Below are positions 1 through 7,909 of a stretch of 26,247 nt of DNA, in pieces. A program made the position numbers and the translations under genes. Numbering within the stretch: position 1 is the stretch's first letter; every line of letters starts with the position of its first letter. This DNA comes from JARROD01 sp037384225 (GTDB lineage: Bacteria; Pseudomonadota; Gammaproteobacteria; Pseudomonadales; Cellvibrionaceae): assembly GCA_037384225.1 (NCBI GenBank), contig JARROD010000059.1, positions 1-26,247 of the forward strand, in the 5' to 3' direction. The notes under the pieces are model-generated. The model did no database searches. It had not been told where the DNA came from and worked only from the letters and a program-made list of their open reading frames with translations.

Positions 1-358
1 GAAAGAATTTAAAATAAATTTTTTACTTGCATGCCTACTACAAATAACAATACCGAAGCAACAGATGTGAGCTGCTTAAGAACAGCCCATTCAAGGTGAG
101 TTGTCGTCGTATTCGAAGCATAATCGGCGATTTTCACTACACATATGATTTTCCACTTTGGTCAAAGCAGTAACCTTGACTGGTGGTTGCATGATGTTTT
201 GCTCAAAAAACAGTCAAGCAATTTTTGAAATACCTGAAAAATCTGTATTTATAGTGTTTTACGGACAGCCAACATGATTTTGTTGATTATTTTTTTGACC
301 TCAAAATGGCTGCTGCTTAAGAATTAACGGATAATACTGCTGTATTTTCTTCACAATG
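1..358. other. AT-rich stretch with no recognisable gene
   Basis: I see no convincing reading frame, RNA gene or terminator here. The composition is more AT-rich than the phage-derived block to its right. The words GCTGCTTAAGAA and GCTGCTTAAGAA-like occur near 70-82 and 311-322, but this is too little to call a repeat. Confidence 0.4.
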
Positions 359-484
359 TCAACTTATATGCATATAACCTATACCCATGTGATTACACAC
401 ACATTTAAGTTCTCGATTTACTACTTTTCCCTTCTCATAATCCGCCGCTATGTGCCTCCGGCTATTAGTGCGCCGCCGCATCAT
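359..484 (-). pseudogene. possible relic of a P2 Ogr/Delta-type late activator
   Basis: This is a 41-residue minus-strand ORF directly downstream of the phage gene D fragment, the position ogr occupies in P2-like phages. It carries an R-T-x-S-R stretch near the start and a late K-C-x-C-N segment that resemble the 'R-T-S-R ... Q-C-x-N' half of the Ogr zinc finger. The first CxxC pair is not in frame. A partial M-S-P-L-C lies upstream in another frame. The resemblance is weak and the call rests mostly on synteny. It could equally be a chance ORF. Confidence 0.22.
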
Positions 485-649
485 CGATCAACCTCTGAGC
501 AAAGTGGTGACATAGCGGTGACCTCATTTACTGATAACATGTAATCAATCTTTACTGCTTCTGGAATGCTGCTTGGGCACTAATCTGTGTTGTTGTACGC
601 AGTGTTCTCTTACTTGCCTAGAAAACCCACCTTTATATTTAAATTTGCG

Positions 650-1383
650 TCACCCGAGATTAACTTCCATTTGTACACTCGCTGTGTAAGTACTCTGAAT
701 ACTATGCGTTACCTGCGTAATGATCCAAGGTGTATTATCAATCTCGGCTTTCCATCCGTTGGCAATTACGGGTTTTCCCGGATAAAGATCCGGCCGTCCC
801 TCGGCCAGCTCCAGCGTAAATGACGCCCCGGCCCGTCGAATATGGTTCCATTCCGCTCGGGCAGTTTCCCGGGCTTCTTTCTCACTTGTACTCATTTCCC
901 GCAACCGTTTAGGTTTCTGATCACTCCCGACCAGCACCCGCTGCCGCTCCGCCGTATTGATATCGTGCCAATACGCAATAACCCCGGAAAATGCATCCCG
1001 ATCATTAATAATGTAACGGTGTCGATCACCGCCCTGGCGAGACAGGCGCACAGGTGGAATGGCCAGACCGCCAGCGGTGGTCACTTGCCCCGCGGGAATA
1101 AACAACAGATAACCAGCTTTAACCGTGGCAATGGCATCGAACCGCTCACCCAAGCGCGTTAAAAAATGCAGATCGCTTTCATCGGTCTGGTCGACGTGCT
1201 CGATGGCAGTAGTGGCCAGGGCATCGGCAACCCGGGGCGTTAGACCGTAGCGCGCGGCAATGGTGGTGATCAGATCCCCTAGCGTGAGTTCGTGCCAGCT
1301 TTGTCGGCATTTGTCCGGCGGGCCCTTGCGCAGATCGGCGGCCCGGGTGCGCAGGGTGAGCGTATCGGGCGTGCCGCCAGGCG
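650..1383 (-). pseudogene. phage late control gene D protein (P2 gpD-like tail protein), C-terminal fragment
   Basis: The minus-strand frame reads continuously from the join at about 1383 to a TGA at 650, about 244 codons. It contains G-G-T-P-D-T-L-T-L-R, A-A-D-L-R, S-W-H-E-L-T-L-G-D-L, I-A-A-R-Y-G-L-T-P and L-G-E-R-F-D, all typical of P2 gpD / VgrG-like baseplate hub proteins. gpD forms the tail-spike hub of contractile phage tails. Full-length homologues are about 330-390 residues, so roughly the first third is missing and no start codon or RBS is present. A shorter ATG-started frame begins at 1153, but the homology clearly runs upstream of it. The 5' end is replaced by an RND exporter gene, so this is a non-functional prophage remnant. 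Confidence 0.85.
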
Positions 1384-2738
1384 GTTTGAATCCACCTTGA
1401 GAAAGGCGGTTCCCGCCATAATGGGCACGCCCAATAGCATACTCAGCAGCAGTGTCAACACGGGTCGACGGGCAACAAAGGCGGGAAGACGGACAAAGAT
1501 GAGTGTGGTAAAAAGGCCAAATATCGCCGCCGGCATATTCGGCTTGACCAGGTAGAGCGATAAAAAGCCACCATGGTGGTCAGGCTTGTGAGCAGGCAGG
1601 AAAGTCCCGCCTTGGACAGTGCTACCGCCATCGCCTGCGGGTGTTTATAGCCCGCCAATCGATAGTATCTGTAACTGGCCACAATATGCACCGCGTCGGC
1701 CACGCTGATAATGATCAACAGCAACGCCATGGCCGCCGTCAGATCCGATGTCGGCAGCCCGATCCAGCCTTGAACGCCAAGGGTCAGCACCAGGGTCAGC
1801 ATGGGTATGGACATACACCAGAGAACGACGGACACATGTCTGAACAACACCCAGAGCACCGCCGTCATTATCAGAAACAGGCCGGAGAATATGACTCTGT
1901 TTTCAGTGCCGATAAAAACGTGGAACGCCACCAGTTCCGGCAGCCCGGCGTAGTGAACCGAGAGCTGGGGTTCAACAGCCGCCGCCTCGACCAGCCCCTT
2001 GACCGCGGTGGAAAATTTCGCGTATTCCTTATAATTTCTCGGCGCCCTTTTTAGGGGATCATCCGCAGCCGACTCTCCAGCCTGCAGATCCTCTATTATC
2101 AGGGTTTCAGGGAGTGACGATTCGGTTAGTGACAACACTTCTTCGGCAACGGCTTCCCCGCCAGTGGTAGTATTTGACAGCCGGCCGAAATCCGTTTTTA
2201 TCGTGATCGACGCATAGCGGGAATTCACCGATACAAAACGCTTTCGCAGATCCGGGTCGCCAATGGCCTTTTCCCGCAGGGCGTCGAGCGCCTGCCGTCG
2301 AGCCGGCACCTCGTGACCGATAAACGGGCGCGTATATAAATTATCGCCATTGACGTCGTTGACAGGGACGTTTACCAGGGATAGCACTTCCCGGATGTGT
2401 CCCAGGGGAGAACCACTGTCCTTTTGAATTTCCACCCTAGAGCTTTGCAGCTTGTCGTGCAGCCGATGGAAGGCGCGCAGGGAATCGGGCGAGAAAATAT
2501 CCCCGTCCCTGGCCTCCACAATAATAAACAGGTCCTCATTATTGCCAAACACCTGTTCAAGCTGGCGTTGCTGCCTTATGACAGGCGAGTCCTCCCCGAG
2601 CCAGGATTCGATACTGTCGTCTCGCCACAGTTTTCCCACACCGAACAAGCCGGCAACAACAAAAATGACAAGCAGTAGAAAAACGAAAACTCGATTATCC
2701 CTGAGACGCTGTGGAAGAGCGTAAAAAAAGTTATTCAT
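1384..2738 (-). pseudogene. RND/MMPL-family exporter, truncated and frameshifted
   Basis: The gene starts at the ATG at 2738, 16 nt after the acyl carrier protein stop and behind a GAGGGAG Shine-Dalgarno. The N-terminus has one membrane helix (about residues 18-38), then a large periplasmic loop (E-S-W-L-G-E-D-S-P-V near the start), then a block of helices from about residue 280, the layout of MMPL/SSD exporters. At an A5 run on the plus strand (1562-1566) the frame shifts. Adding one base restores M-V-A-F-L-S-L-Y-L-V-K-P and the downstream A-I-F-G-L-F-T-T-L. The restored frame ends at F-L-K-V-D-S-N near 1384, where phage gene D sequence begins. Only about the first half of a normal 750-850 residue protein remains. 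Family members next to carrier proteins often export lipids or acyl products; the substrate here is unknown. Confidence 0.82.
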
Positions 2739-2754
2739 TTAAGACTCCCTCGCA

Positions 2755-3027
2755 TCAAGCCTGCCCCAGAGCGACTTGGGATTCGATCTTGTCCTTTATA
2801 ATCTCGACCACCGATTCTATTGTATAGAGATCGCGTTTTTCGAAATCCGGTATTTGTATACCCAGCTTCTTTTCCAGCTCGTACCAGATTTCCAGCATCT
2901 CCCGCGAATCTATACCCAGGTCACCGCTGAGATGGAAAGCCGGTTCTATCACTTCGGGCGATAGGGCCGTGTTCTTAACCTCATTGACCGCTTCCAGAAA
3001 AGCGCGAAAAATATTTTCAGTCGTCAT
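2755..3027 (-). CDS. acyl carrier protein
   Basis: This 90-residue acidic helical protein contains G-I-D-S-R-E-M-L-E, with Ser41 in the D-S position that takes the 4'-phosphopantetheine arm. Length and motif fit a discrete ACP. The usual D-S-L is D-S-R here, so it is probably not the housekeeping fatty-acid ACP but a carrier for a specialised pathway. The start ATG at 3027 has AGGA upstream. It is followed 16 nt later by the RND exporter gene, so the two were probably one transcript. No ketosynthase or ligase remains nearby, which leaves it orphaned. It appears intact. Confidence 0.85.
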   Translation of the reverse strand: MTTENIFRAFLEAVNEVKNTALSPEVIEPAFHLSGDLGIDSREMLEIWYELEKKLGIQIPDFEKRDLYTIESVVEIIKDKIESQVALGQA

Positions 3028-3159
3028 GGTTCCATTCCTGTTAGATTATTCACTTTCAAAATTGCCAGCGCATAAGGGACATGCACGGCCCTAAAGCACA
3101 TCGAATTGTTTCGCCGTCTCTGCTAACACGGAACTCCGACTTCAGAGCAACCGGCCAGA

Positions 3160-3199
3160 CCCTTCGACAAGTTCTGGGTGAACCAAGCTCAGAGTGAAC
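3160..3199. repeat. intergenic repeat-like segment (CTTCGACAAG type)
   Basis: The plus strand reads CCTTCGACAAGTTCTGGGTG followed by AACCAAGCTCAGAGTGAAC. It contains an imperfect 16-nt duplication (TTCACTCTGAGCTTGG / TTCACCCAGAACTTGT on the minus strand). Similar CCTTCGACAAGCTCAGGGTGAAC words recur between genes in many bacterial genomes. Only one copy is in this window. Confidence 0.35.
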
Positions 3200-3228
3200 T
3201 AAGTCGCTACATAGCAGGTGAGCGCGGG

Positions 3229-3738
3229 TCAGGTTACAGTGTCGAACCATTTCCTGATCAAGGCGACACACTCACGCATCTGAGTTTCACTGGCACTGGC
3301 GAAGCCCAGAACCAGATGCATACCGGCACTTTCTGCAACTGGGGAGAGAACATCAGCGAGGCCGGTTATTACCAGAGATTGGAAATACTCCCATTTTTCC
3401 CGATAAAGCTGACGCATTCGGCGAAGATGGCGTAAAAACTGCCCACTTTCAATAAACTCAGCCAGTGCCCCCTGTATGAATAGCGGACTTTCTCCACTGG
3501 TGATACGTTTCATTGCCACGAAATTGTCCATCAGATATTCAGGTACGACCAGATAACCAATGCGCACGGATGGCATCATGGTTTTGCTGAAACTTCCCAG
3601 GTATAGAACAGGCGGGTTATCCAACAGGCCCTGCATGGCCGCAATAGGCTTGTTGTAGAAATGGAATTCGCTGTCGTAGTCATCCTCGATCATCCAGGTG
3701 TTGTTTTCAATGGCCCAAGTGAGGCGTATTCGGTAGTT
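3229..3738 (-). pseudogene. MocR-family (GntR-aminotransferase fusion) regulator, internal fragment
   Basis: The frame carries W-M-I-E-D-D-Y-D-S-E-F followed by L-Y-L-G-S-F-S-K-T-M-M-P-S and R-I-G-Y-L-V-V-P. This is the fold-type I aminotransferase core of MocR/PdxR-type regulators, with the PLP lysine in S-F-S-K. These proteins normally have an N-terminal GntR winged helix and total about 450-500 residues. Here the wHTH half and the first part of the aminotransferase domain are missing, homology begins near 3738, and the C-terminus stops early after M-H-L-V-L-G-F. With no DNA-binding domain it cannot act as a repressor or activator in the usual way. The ORF is open up to 3897, but residues before about 54 do not look like the family. 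Confidence 0.78.
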
Positions 3739-3747
3739 GGTTACGCC

Positions 3748-4044
3748 CCGAAAATTGCCGGGAATTTTTATGAGGACGGATTTTCTGGATATGGCATGGC
3801 CCAGTATAATTTGGCGGGACAGCCGTTGTGGCTTCACTTGACCATAAATTCTTCGGATTAGGCGCTTGAAAAAATCGAATATTTTGTGCCTGCCCACGAT
3901 GATCTGGTGATTACCGGCGACCCAATTGCTCTAAAGATTAGAGGCTTGAAAAACAATATGGGTTCTAAAAATGAATTTGAAAATGCACAAACGATTCTTG
4001 AGTTTGTACGCCAAGGTGTAATTGAACGTGACCGAAATTTGTGA
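3748..4044 (+). pseudogene. C-terminal fragment of an unidentified protein with an in-frame amber codon
   Basis: The plus-strand frame is protein-like on both sides of a TAG at 3859-3861. Before it comes G-Y-G-M-A-Q-Y-N-L and P-L-W-L-H-L-T-I-N. After it come 60 codons including E-Y-F-V-P-A-H-D-D-L-V-I-T-G-D-P, ending at TGA 4042-4044. I do not recognise the family. The frame overlaps the start of the following docking-domain ORF by about 20 nt, which suggests an old translationally coupled pair. The 5' side runs into the opposite-strand MocR fragment near 3740, so the gene has lost its beginning. Confidence 0.4.
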
Positions 4045-4216
4045 AATAAGTATTGCGGGATACCTTCAAGAGTTGCGACAAAAAGGCGTTGAAATATCCG
4101 TGGTTGACGGAAATATTAAACTTAAAATGCCTGAACAATCTCTTGATAGTAGAGAGCTGCAATACATTAACCAGGAAGCAGTAAAAGCCCCTCTCTGGAA
4201 AGTTTGGTTAAACTGA
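4022..4216 (+). pseudogene. TubC-type NRPS/PKS N-terminal docking domain remnant
   Basis: The 64-residue product contains Y-L-Q-E-L-R-Q-K-G-V-E-I-S-V-V-D-G-N-I-K-L, then S-L-D-S-R-E-L. This resembles the TubC N-terminal docking domain (alpha-beta-beta-alpha, 'L..L...G.....G..L.......L') that starts many NRPS and hybrid PKS subunits and recruits the upstream enzyme. Such domains are normally followed by a condensation domain; here the frame stops after K-V-W-L-N and the next gene is a convergent TonB receptor. Start candidates are TTG 4022 or GTG 4028, with AAGG a few bases upstream. It could be a stand-alone relic of a lost megasynthase, consistent with the orphan ACP and RND exporter nearby. 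Confidence 0.5.
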
Positions 4217-4233
4217 AAAATAATCATTAGCTA

Positions 4234-4272
4234 TAAAAAAAGCCGCTCCAGATGTTAAAAACACAGAGCGGC
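4234..4272 (-). terminator. rho-independent terminator of the TonB receptor gene
   Basis: On the minus strand the sequence is GCCGCTC, a 17-nt loop, GAGCGGC, then a run of T residues. The stem is 4266-4272 with 4242-4248 and the T-tract is 4234-4241. It lies about 30 nt beyond the frame-corrected receptor stop codon at 4304. Confidence 0.85.
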
Positions 4273-4303
4273 CTTATAAAGGTATTAAAGTTAGAAAATT
4301 AAA

Positions 4304-6560
4304 TTAGAATCTTGCACTAACCCCAAAGCGGAAAAAACGTGGCGTTTGATATGCTTGATTTATCCCATACTTGGGATCGGGTGTGCCTGGACTCACCTCA
4401 GCAAACTCGTAAACCTCAGTCTCTGCCTGCGCATCCAGGAGGTTGAATACCTCGGCTCTAACACAATATCCGCCAGTCCCAATGTAGTCGTGTACACAAG
4501 AGATAGGTCAATCTGATTTACCCAACTGGTTCTACCTCTACTGCCACGCTTGGTTTTTACAAAATTTCCATTAGGATCTAAAAGATAGTAAGTGTCACCA
4601 TACCCGGGAGTCCCATTTGGATGACCAACACCAAAGGAGTTAATAGGACGCCCCGATTGCAGCAAGAAATTAGTCCCTAACAACAAATTTTCTGTTAATT
4701 GATAATTACCATAGATTTTAAATTTATGTCTGCGGTCATTGGGGAGGAAACCATCGGCACCATCCATTAACTCAGGAAAATCAAAATCCTGGGTAATGCC
4801 TGCATCATCCTGACCATTGTCAGATTTCACATACCCTTCTGTGTTACCCTTACTTTCTGACCAAGTATAAGTCGCGGTCAACCCCCAAACGCCATCAAAT
4901 ACTCTCTGAGCAGAGAACTCCCACGCTTCGTAGGTACGCTTAGCCTTTGGATACTGAAGAAGTTCGGCGGAAAATGTTGTCAACTCCAATTCACCAGTAC
5001 CAAACCGATCATATGGAATAGTAATATCGCTACCAGGATTTGCTAAAACATAGCCTCCTGCGTCGCCAGTATGTTCATATCCGAGAGCATCCACTGCATG
5101 ATCTATAATCACATCATCAATGTGAGACTTAAGATCGCGGTAAGTATATTTCAATCCAACAGACCAGTCGTCATTTATCCCTTGCTCATAACCAAGAATA
5201 ATTTCGTCTTGATGCATTGGCTCTAGATCCACATCTGACAACTGTGCGCTATCAGGGACTTGTCCATTGGCGGTAGTTTGTATACTCCCTATTTCTTCAG
5301 AAGTGGGGACGCCTTCTGCGTCGACATTAGCAGGGGCAGCAGTTACTGGGTCAAATTCACCATCAAAGACGAAATAGCGCTGAAACCCCAATTCACCACC
5401 AGAAAGTCGAACATTGGTGTTCGATGCAATGGGCATAAAATACCGCCCCCAACTACCAAACACCCTTGACACCTCATTTCCAAAAGGGTCCCAGGAAAAA
5501 CTTAAACGTGGCGCCCATTGGTCATCAATTTCAATAAATACATCACCCTTACTATTAAAATTGGAAAAAGTTTCATTTCGTAAACCAACACTAACTGTCA
5601 AGTCGTCAGTAATATCCCAGGTATCTTCAATATAAATAGCTTTAGACTCTACTTCAAATTCTCCCTTGACCTCACTGACACGATACCAAAGATAGTGAAC
5701 ATCTGAGCCATCACCATTGGCATCAGGTACTATGCCTCCGTTGGATAACTCTGTACCTGGTGCGGCAGTAAAATATCTGTAATAAACTCCACTATTACCC
5801 CTCAAGTTAGTCCCCGAATAGGTTTCAAACGACGTGGATGTATTTTTCTCCTGGTCATAGCCAAAACGAAGCGAATGGTCGCCGATAATCCATTCAAAAT
5901 CTATTCTATCGGCTATACGCTCATCACCACCAGTTTGAGGTCGAGCACTCGTTTCGCAACCGGGACGAGTAGAGGTAATACCAGGCAATGCACCAGTACT
6001 AGTATTAACAACATATGGACAATCTAAATCAGTATTGCTGACGGTGGTGAGAGAGTACTCGTTTTCACCGTGCAATATTGACATGCTTATGTTATCTGTG
6101 AGCTGACCATCATAACGCAAAATTCTATTTCTACCACCACGCTCGTCCTCAACTACCCCTTTATCGGAAACCTTCGACTTGCTATTGATATCGAAGTTTG
6201 ACTGCCGATTTACTCTGGTACGCTCATCACTAAACTCAGTGTATGAAAGAATATGGCCATCAACGATATTCCACGATAAGTTTACCCCCCAAAAATCGTC
6301 TTCAATATCCCTGTCGTTAAAGGTATCCGGCGCCCCGCGAGTATTAAACTCTTCAGTTGTTTCCTGTTGTTCGTAAAGAGCATAGAAAAACAGTTTATCC
6401 TCGACTATTGGTCCACTCACATAAAAATCATTTGTATATGAGGATTCCTGTACATTTTCTGAGTTTAGATCATACAGGGAACCATCAGTAGAAAGGGTGT
6501 TTGGGCTGGTGGAATTAGATGATCCGGGCACAAAATACGACACAGCACCGTAGTGAAATT
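4304..6560 (-). pseudogene. TonB-dependent receptor (Oar-like), N-terminally truncated and frameshifted
   Basis: The barrel region is clear: F-Y-V-S-G-P-I-V-E-D-K-L-F-F-Y-A-L-Y near the 5' side, many alternating aromatic strands, L-P-N-D-R-R-H-K-F-K-I-Y-G-N-Y and L-L-L-G-T-N-F-L-L-Q-S-G-R-P-I-N late. This is the CarboxypepD_reg/Oar-like branch of outer-membrane receptors. The signal peptide, regulatory domain and plug are missing; homology ends near 6560, just before a transposase fragment. The uninterrupted frame stops at 4393, but a one-base shift near 4462-4470 restores V-R-A-E-V-F-N-L-L-D-A and the expected terminal R-F-F-R-F-G-V-S-A-R-F with a stop at 4304, right before a good terminator. 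It cannot be exported or energised as it stands. Confidence 0.85.
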
Positions 6561-6659
6561 CGTTTGGCAAACAAACGCCAATGATCATAATGCAATCCAG
6601 AACTGGACATTCATCTCCAGCTAAGCAAAATAGAGGCAAAACAAAGTTTGGTTGTGGAT

Positions 6660-6921
6660 ACCTTAATAATCAGGAACGGTCTTTGCTGAAAGCCGTATTG
6701 CCAACAATAAACGCCAATGATGTGATCGTAGCGGATCGAAATTTTTGTGTGCAGGATTTTCTGTCGGACATCGGCTTGGCTTCTGGATATTTCGCTATCC
6801 GCCTTCACGAACGCCTGCCCATCGAGCCCTTGGATATGATCAGATCAGTGGGTGAAACAGATACCGGAGAGGTTCTGGAACAGAAGGTAAAGATAAGGGA
6901 TAGCAAAGGGGAGTATGAGCG
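6660..6921 (+). mobile_element. IS4-family DDE transposase fragment
   Basis: The plus-strand frame reads N-N-Q-E-R-S-L-L-K-A-V-L-P-T, then D-V-I-V-A-D-R-N-F-C-V-Q-D-F-L and Y-F-A-I-R-L-H-E-R-L-P, then G-E-V-L-E-Q-K-V-K-I-R-D. This is the second catalytic Asp region (A-D-R-N-F-C) of IS4-type transposases. The part with the first catalytic Asp is absent on the left, where the sequence runs into the truncated TonB receptor. The right side enters the run of Ns, so the C-terminus and inverted repeat cannot be seen. Confidence 0.8.
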
Positions 6922-7020
6922 NNNNNNNNNNNNNNNNNNNNNNNNNNNNNNNNNNNNNNNNNNNNNNNNNNNNNNNNNNNNNNNNNNNNNNNNNNNNNNN
7001 NNNNNNNNNNNNNNNNNNNN
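6922..7020. other. assembly gap (99 Ns)
   Basis: A run of Ns inside the transposase fragment. Its true length is unknown and it probably reflects a collapsed multi-copy IS element. Adjacency of the two sides is a scaffold inference. Confidence 0.99.
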
Positions 7021-7099
7021 CTTTTTCACCTTGAAAGGGCTACCCACAGGAAGTGAAACCTCTCGACTAATTAAAACCTAATAAACAGGAACCATAAAC

Positions 7100-7501
7100 A
7101 TGGATAACATTTACAAAAGCCCATCCTCTTCTCTTGCCGGGGAAGGTGATATCACCAACAATTCCGGGATGAAAGCCGATGAGCTTCCCGAAGGCGTCAA
7201 AGGCTGGAGCTGGGGTGCATTTTGTCTCAATGGGATATGGGCAGGGTTTAATAGAACATACATAGGTTTATTGGCTTTTTTACCTTATGTAGGATTTTTA
7301 GTGTCCATTTATCTCGGTTTTAAGGGGCGGGAATTAGCGTGGAAAAACAAGCGTTGGGAAAGCCTGGAACACTTTAATCGCGTTCAGCGAAAGTGGTCAG
7401 TGTGGGGTGTCGGCTTGACAGTGGCCATGCTCTTAATAGGTATACTCGCTGCAATTTCATTACCTGCGTATCAAGATTACGTTCTCAGAAACGGCGGTTA
7501 A
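7100..7501 (+). CDS. small inner-membrane protein with pilin-like C-terminal helix
   Basis: A 133-residue protein starting at ATG 7100, with AGGA about 10 nt upstream. After a polar N-terminus (1-33) come W-S-W-G-A-F (35-41) and a hydrophobic hairpin (about 40-73), then a basic, Trp-rich segment G-R-E-L-A-W-K-N-K-R-W-E (76-87). The last helix (about 101-122) runs into G-I-L-A-A-I-S-L-P-A-Y-Q-D-Y (114-127), a close match to the N-terminal helix of type IV pilins, here at the C-terminus. Proteins with this arrangement occur in Gammaproteobacteria as uncharacterised membrane proteins. No prepilin peptidase site (G-F-T-L-I-E) is visible, so it is not a normal pilin. Function unknown. Confidence 0.75.
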   Translation: MDNIYKSPSSSLAGEGDITNNSGMKADELPEGVKGWSWGAFCLNGIWAGFNRTYIGLLAFLPYVGFLVSIYLGFKGRELAWKNKRWESLEHFNRVQRKWSVWGVGLTVAMLLIGILAAISLPAYQDYVLRNGG

Positions 7502-7508
7502 CCTCTAT

Positions 7509-7727
7509 TTAAAAATCCTGAGACATGATGAACCATTGCGCCATTACCACAAGAAATAACGCGGCGGCGGTCAGTTGCCAGAACAATGCCGGGTTGCGTT
7601 CCAGTAAAGGCGCGGACTCCAGTTTGCGCAGCAGTGTTTCGTTCGGCGTACACAGGTCCTGCAGAAATTCCGAATATGCCTGATAGCGGTACATGGGATT
7701 TGGATTGGTGGCTTTTTTAAGGGTCAG
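7509..7727 (-). CDS. small membrane peptide, possible CTG start
   Basis: The frame ends at 7509 and encodes a C-terminal membrane helix (F-W-Q-L-T-A-A-A-L-F-L-V-V-M-A). The first ATG is at 7694 but has no Shine-Dalgarno. A perfect TAAGGAGG lies at 7742-7735, and exactly 7 nt later is an in-frame CTG at 7727, preceded by two in-frame TAA codons. Starting there gives 72 residues. I do not recognise the family. It is convergent with the preceding plus-strand gene (8-nt gap). It could also be the degraded tail of a longer gene. Confidence 0.5.
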   Translation of the reverse strand: MTLKKATNPNPMYRYQAYSEFLQDLCTPNETLLRKLESAPLLERNPALFWQLTAAALFLVVMAQWFIMSQDF

Positions 7728-7909
7728 ATAACGGCCTCCTTATTAACGTGGAGGTATTACATCAGAAGCCAGGGGGCGAATTCACGCAGGACTGCCGAAA
7801 ACTTACCCTCAAACGCACACTTCAACTTGTCCAACTGCGGAATCTAGGATTATGAGGCCGAGTATCTGATAACGTTGGATGCGCGAATTCCATCAGGGCC
7901 AGAGGCGGG

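Noticed and set aside
3056..3271. A 71-codon minus-strand ORF between the ACP and MocR genes
   Set aside because: It spans the repeat-like segment and the MocR stop, has no Shine-Dalgarno and no family resemblance.
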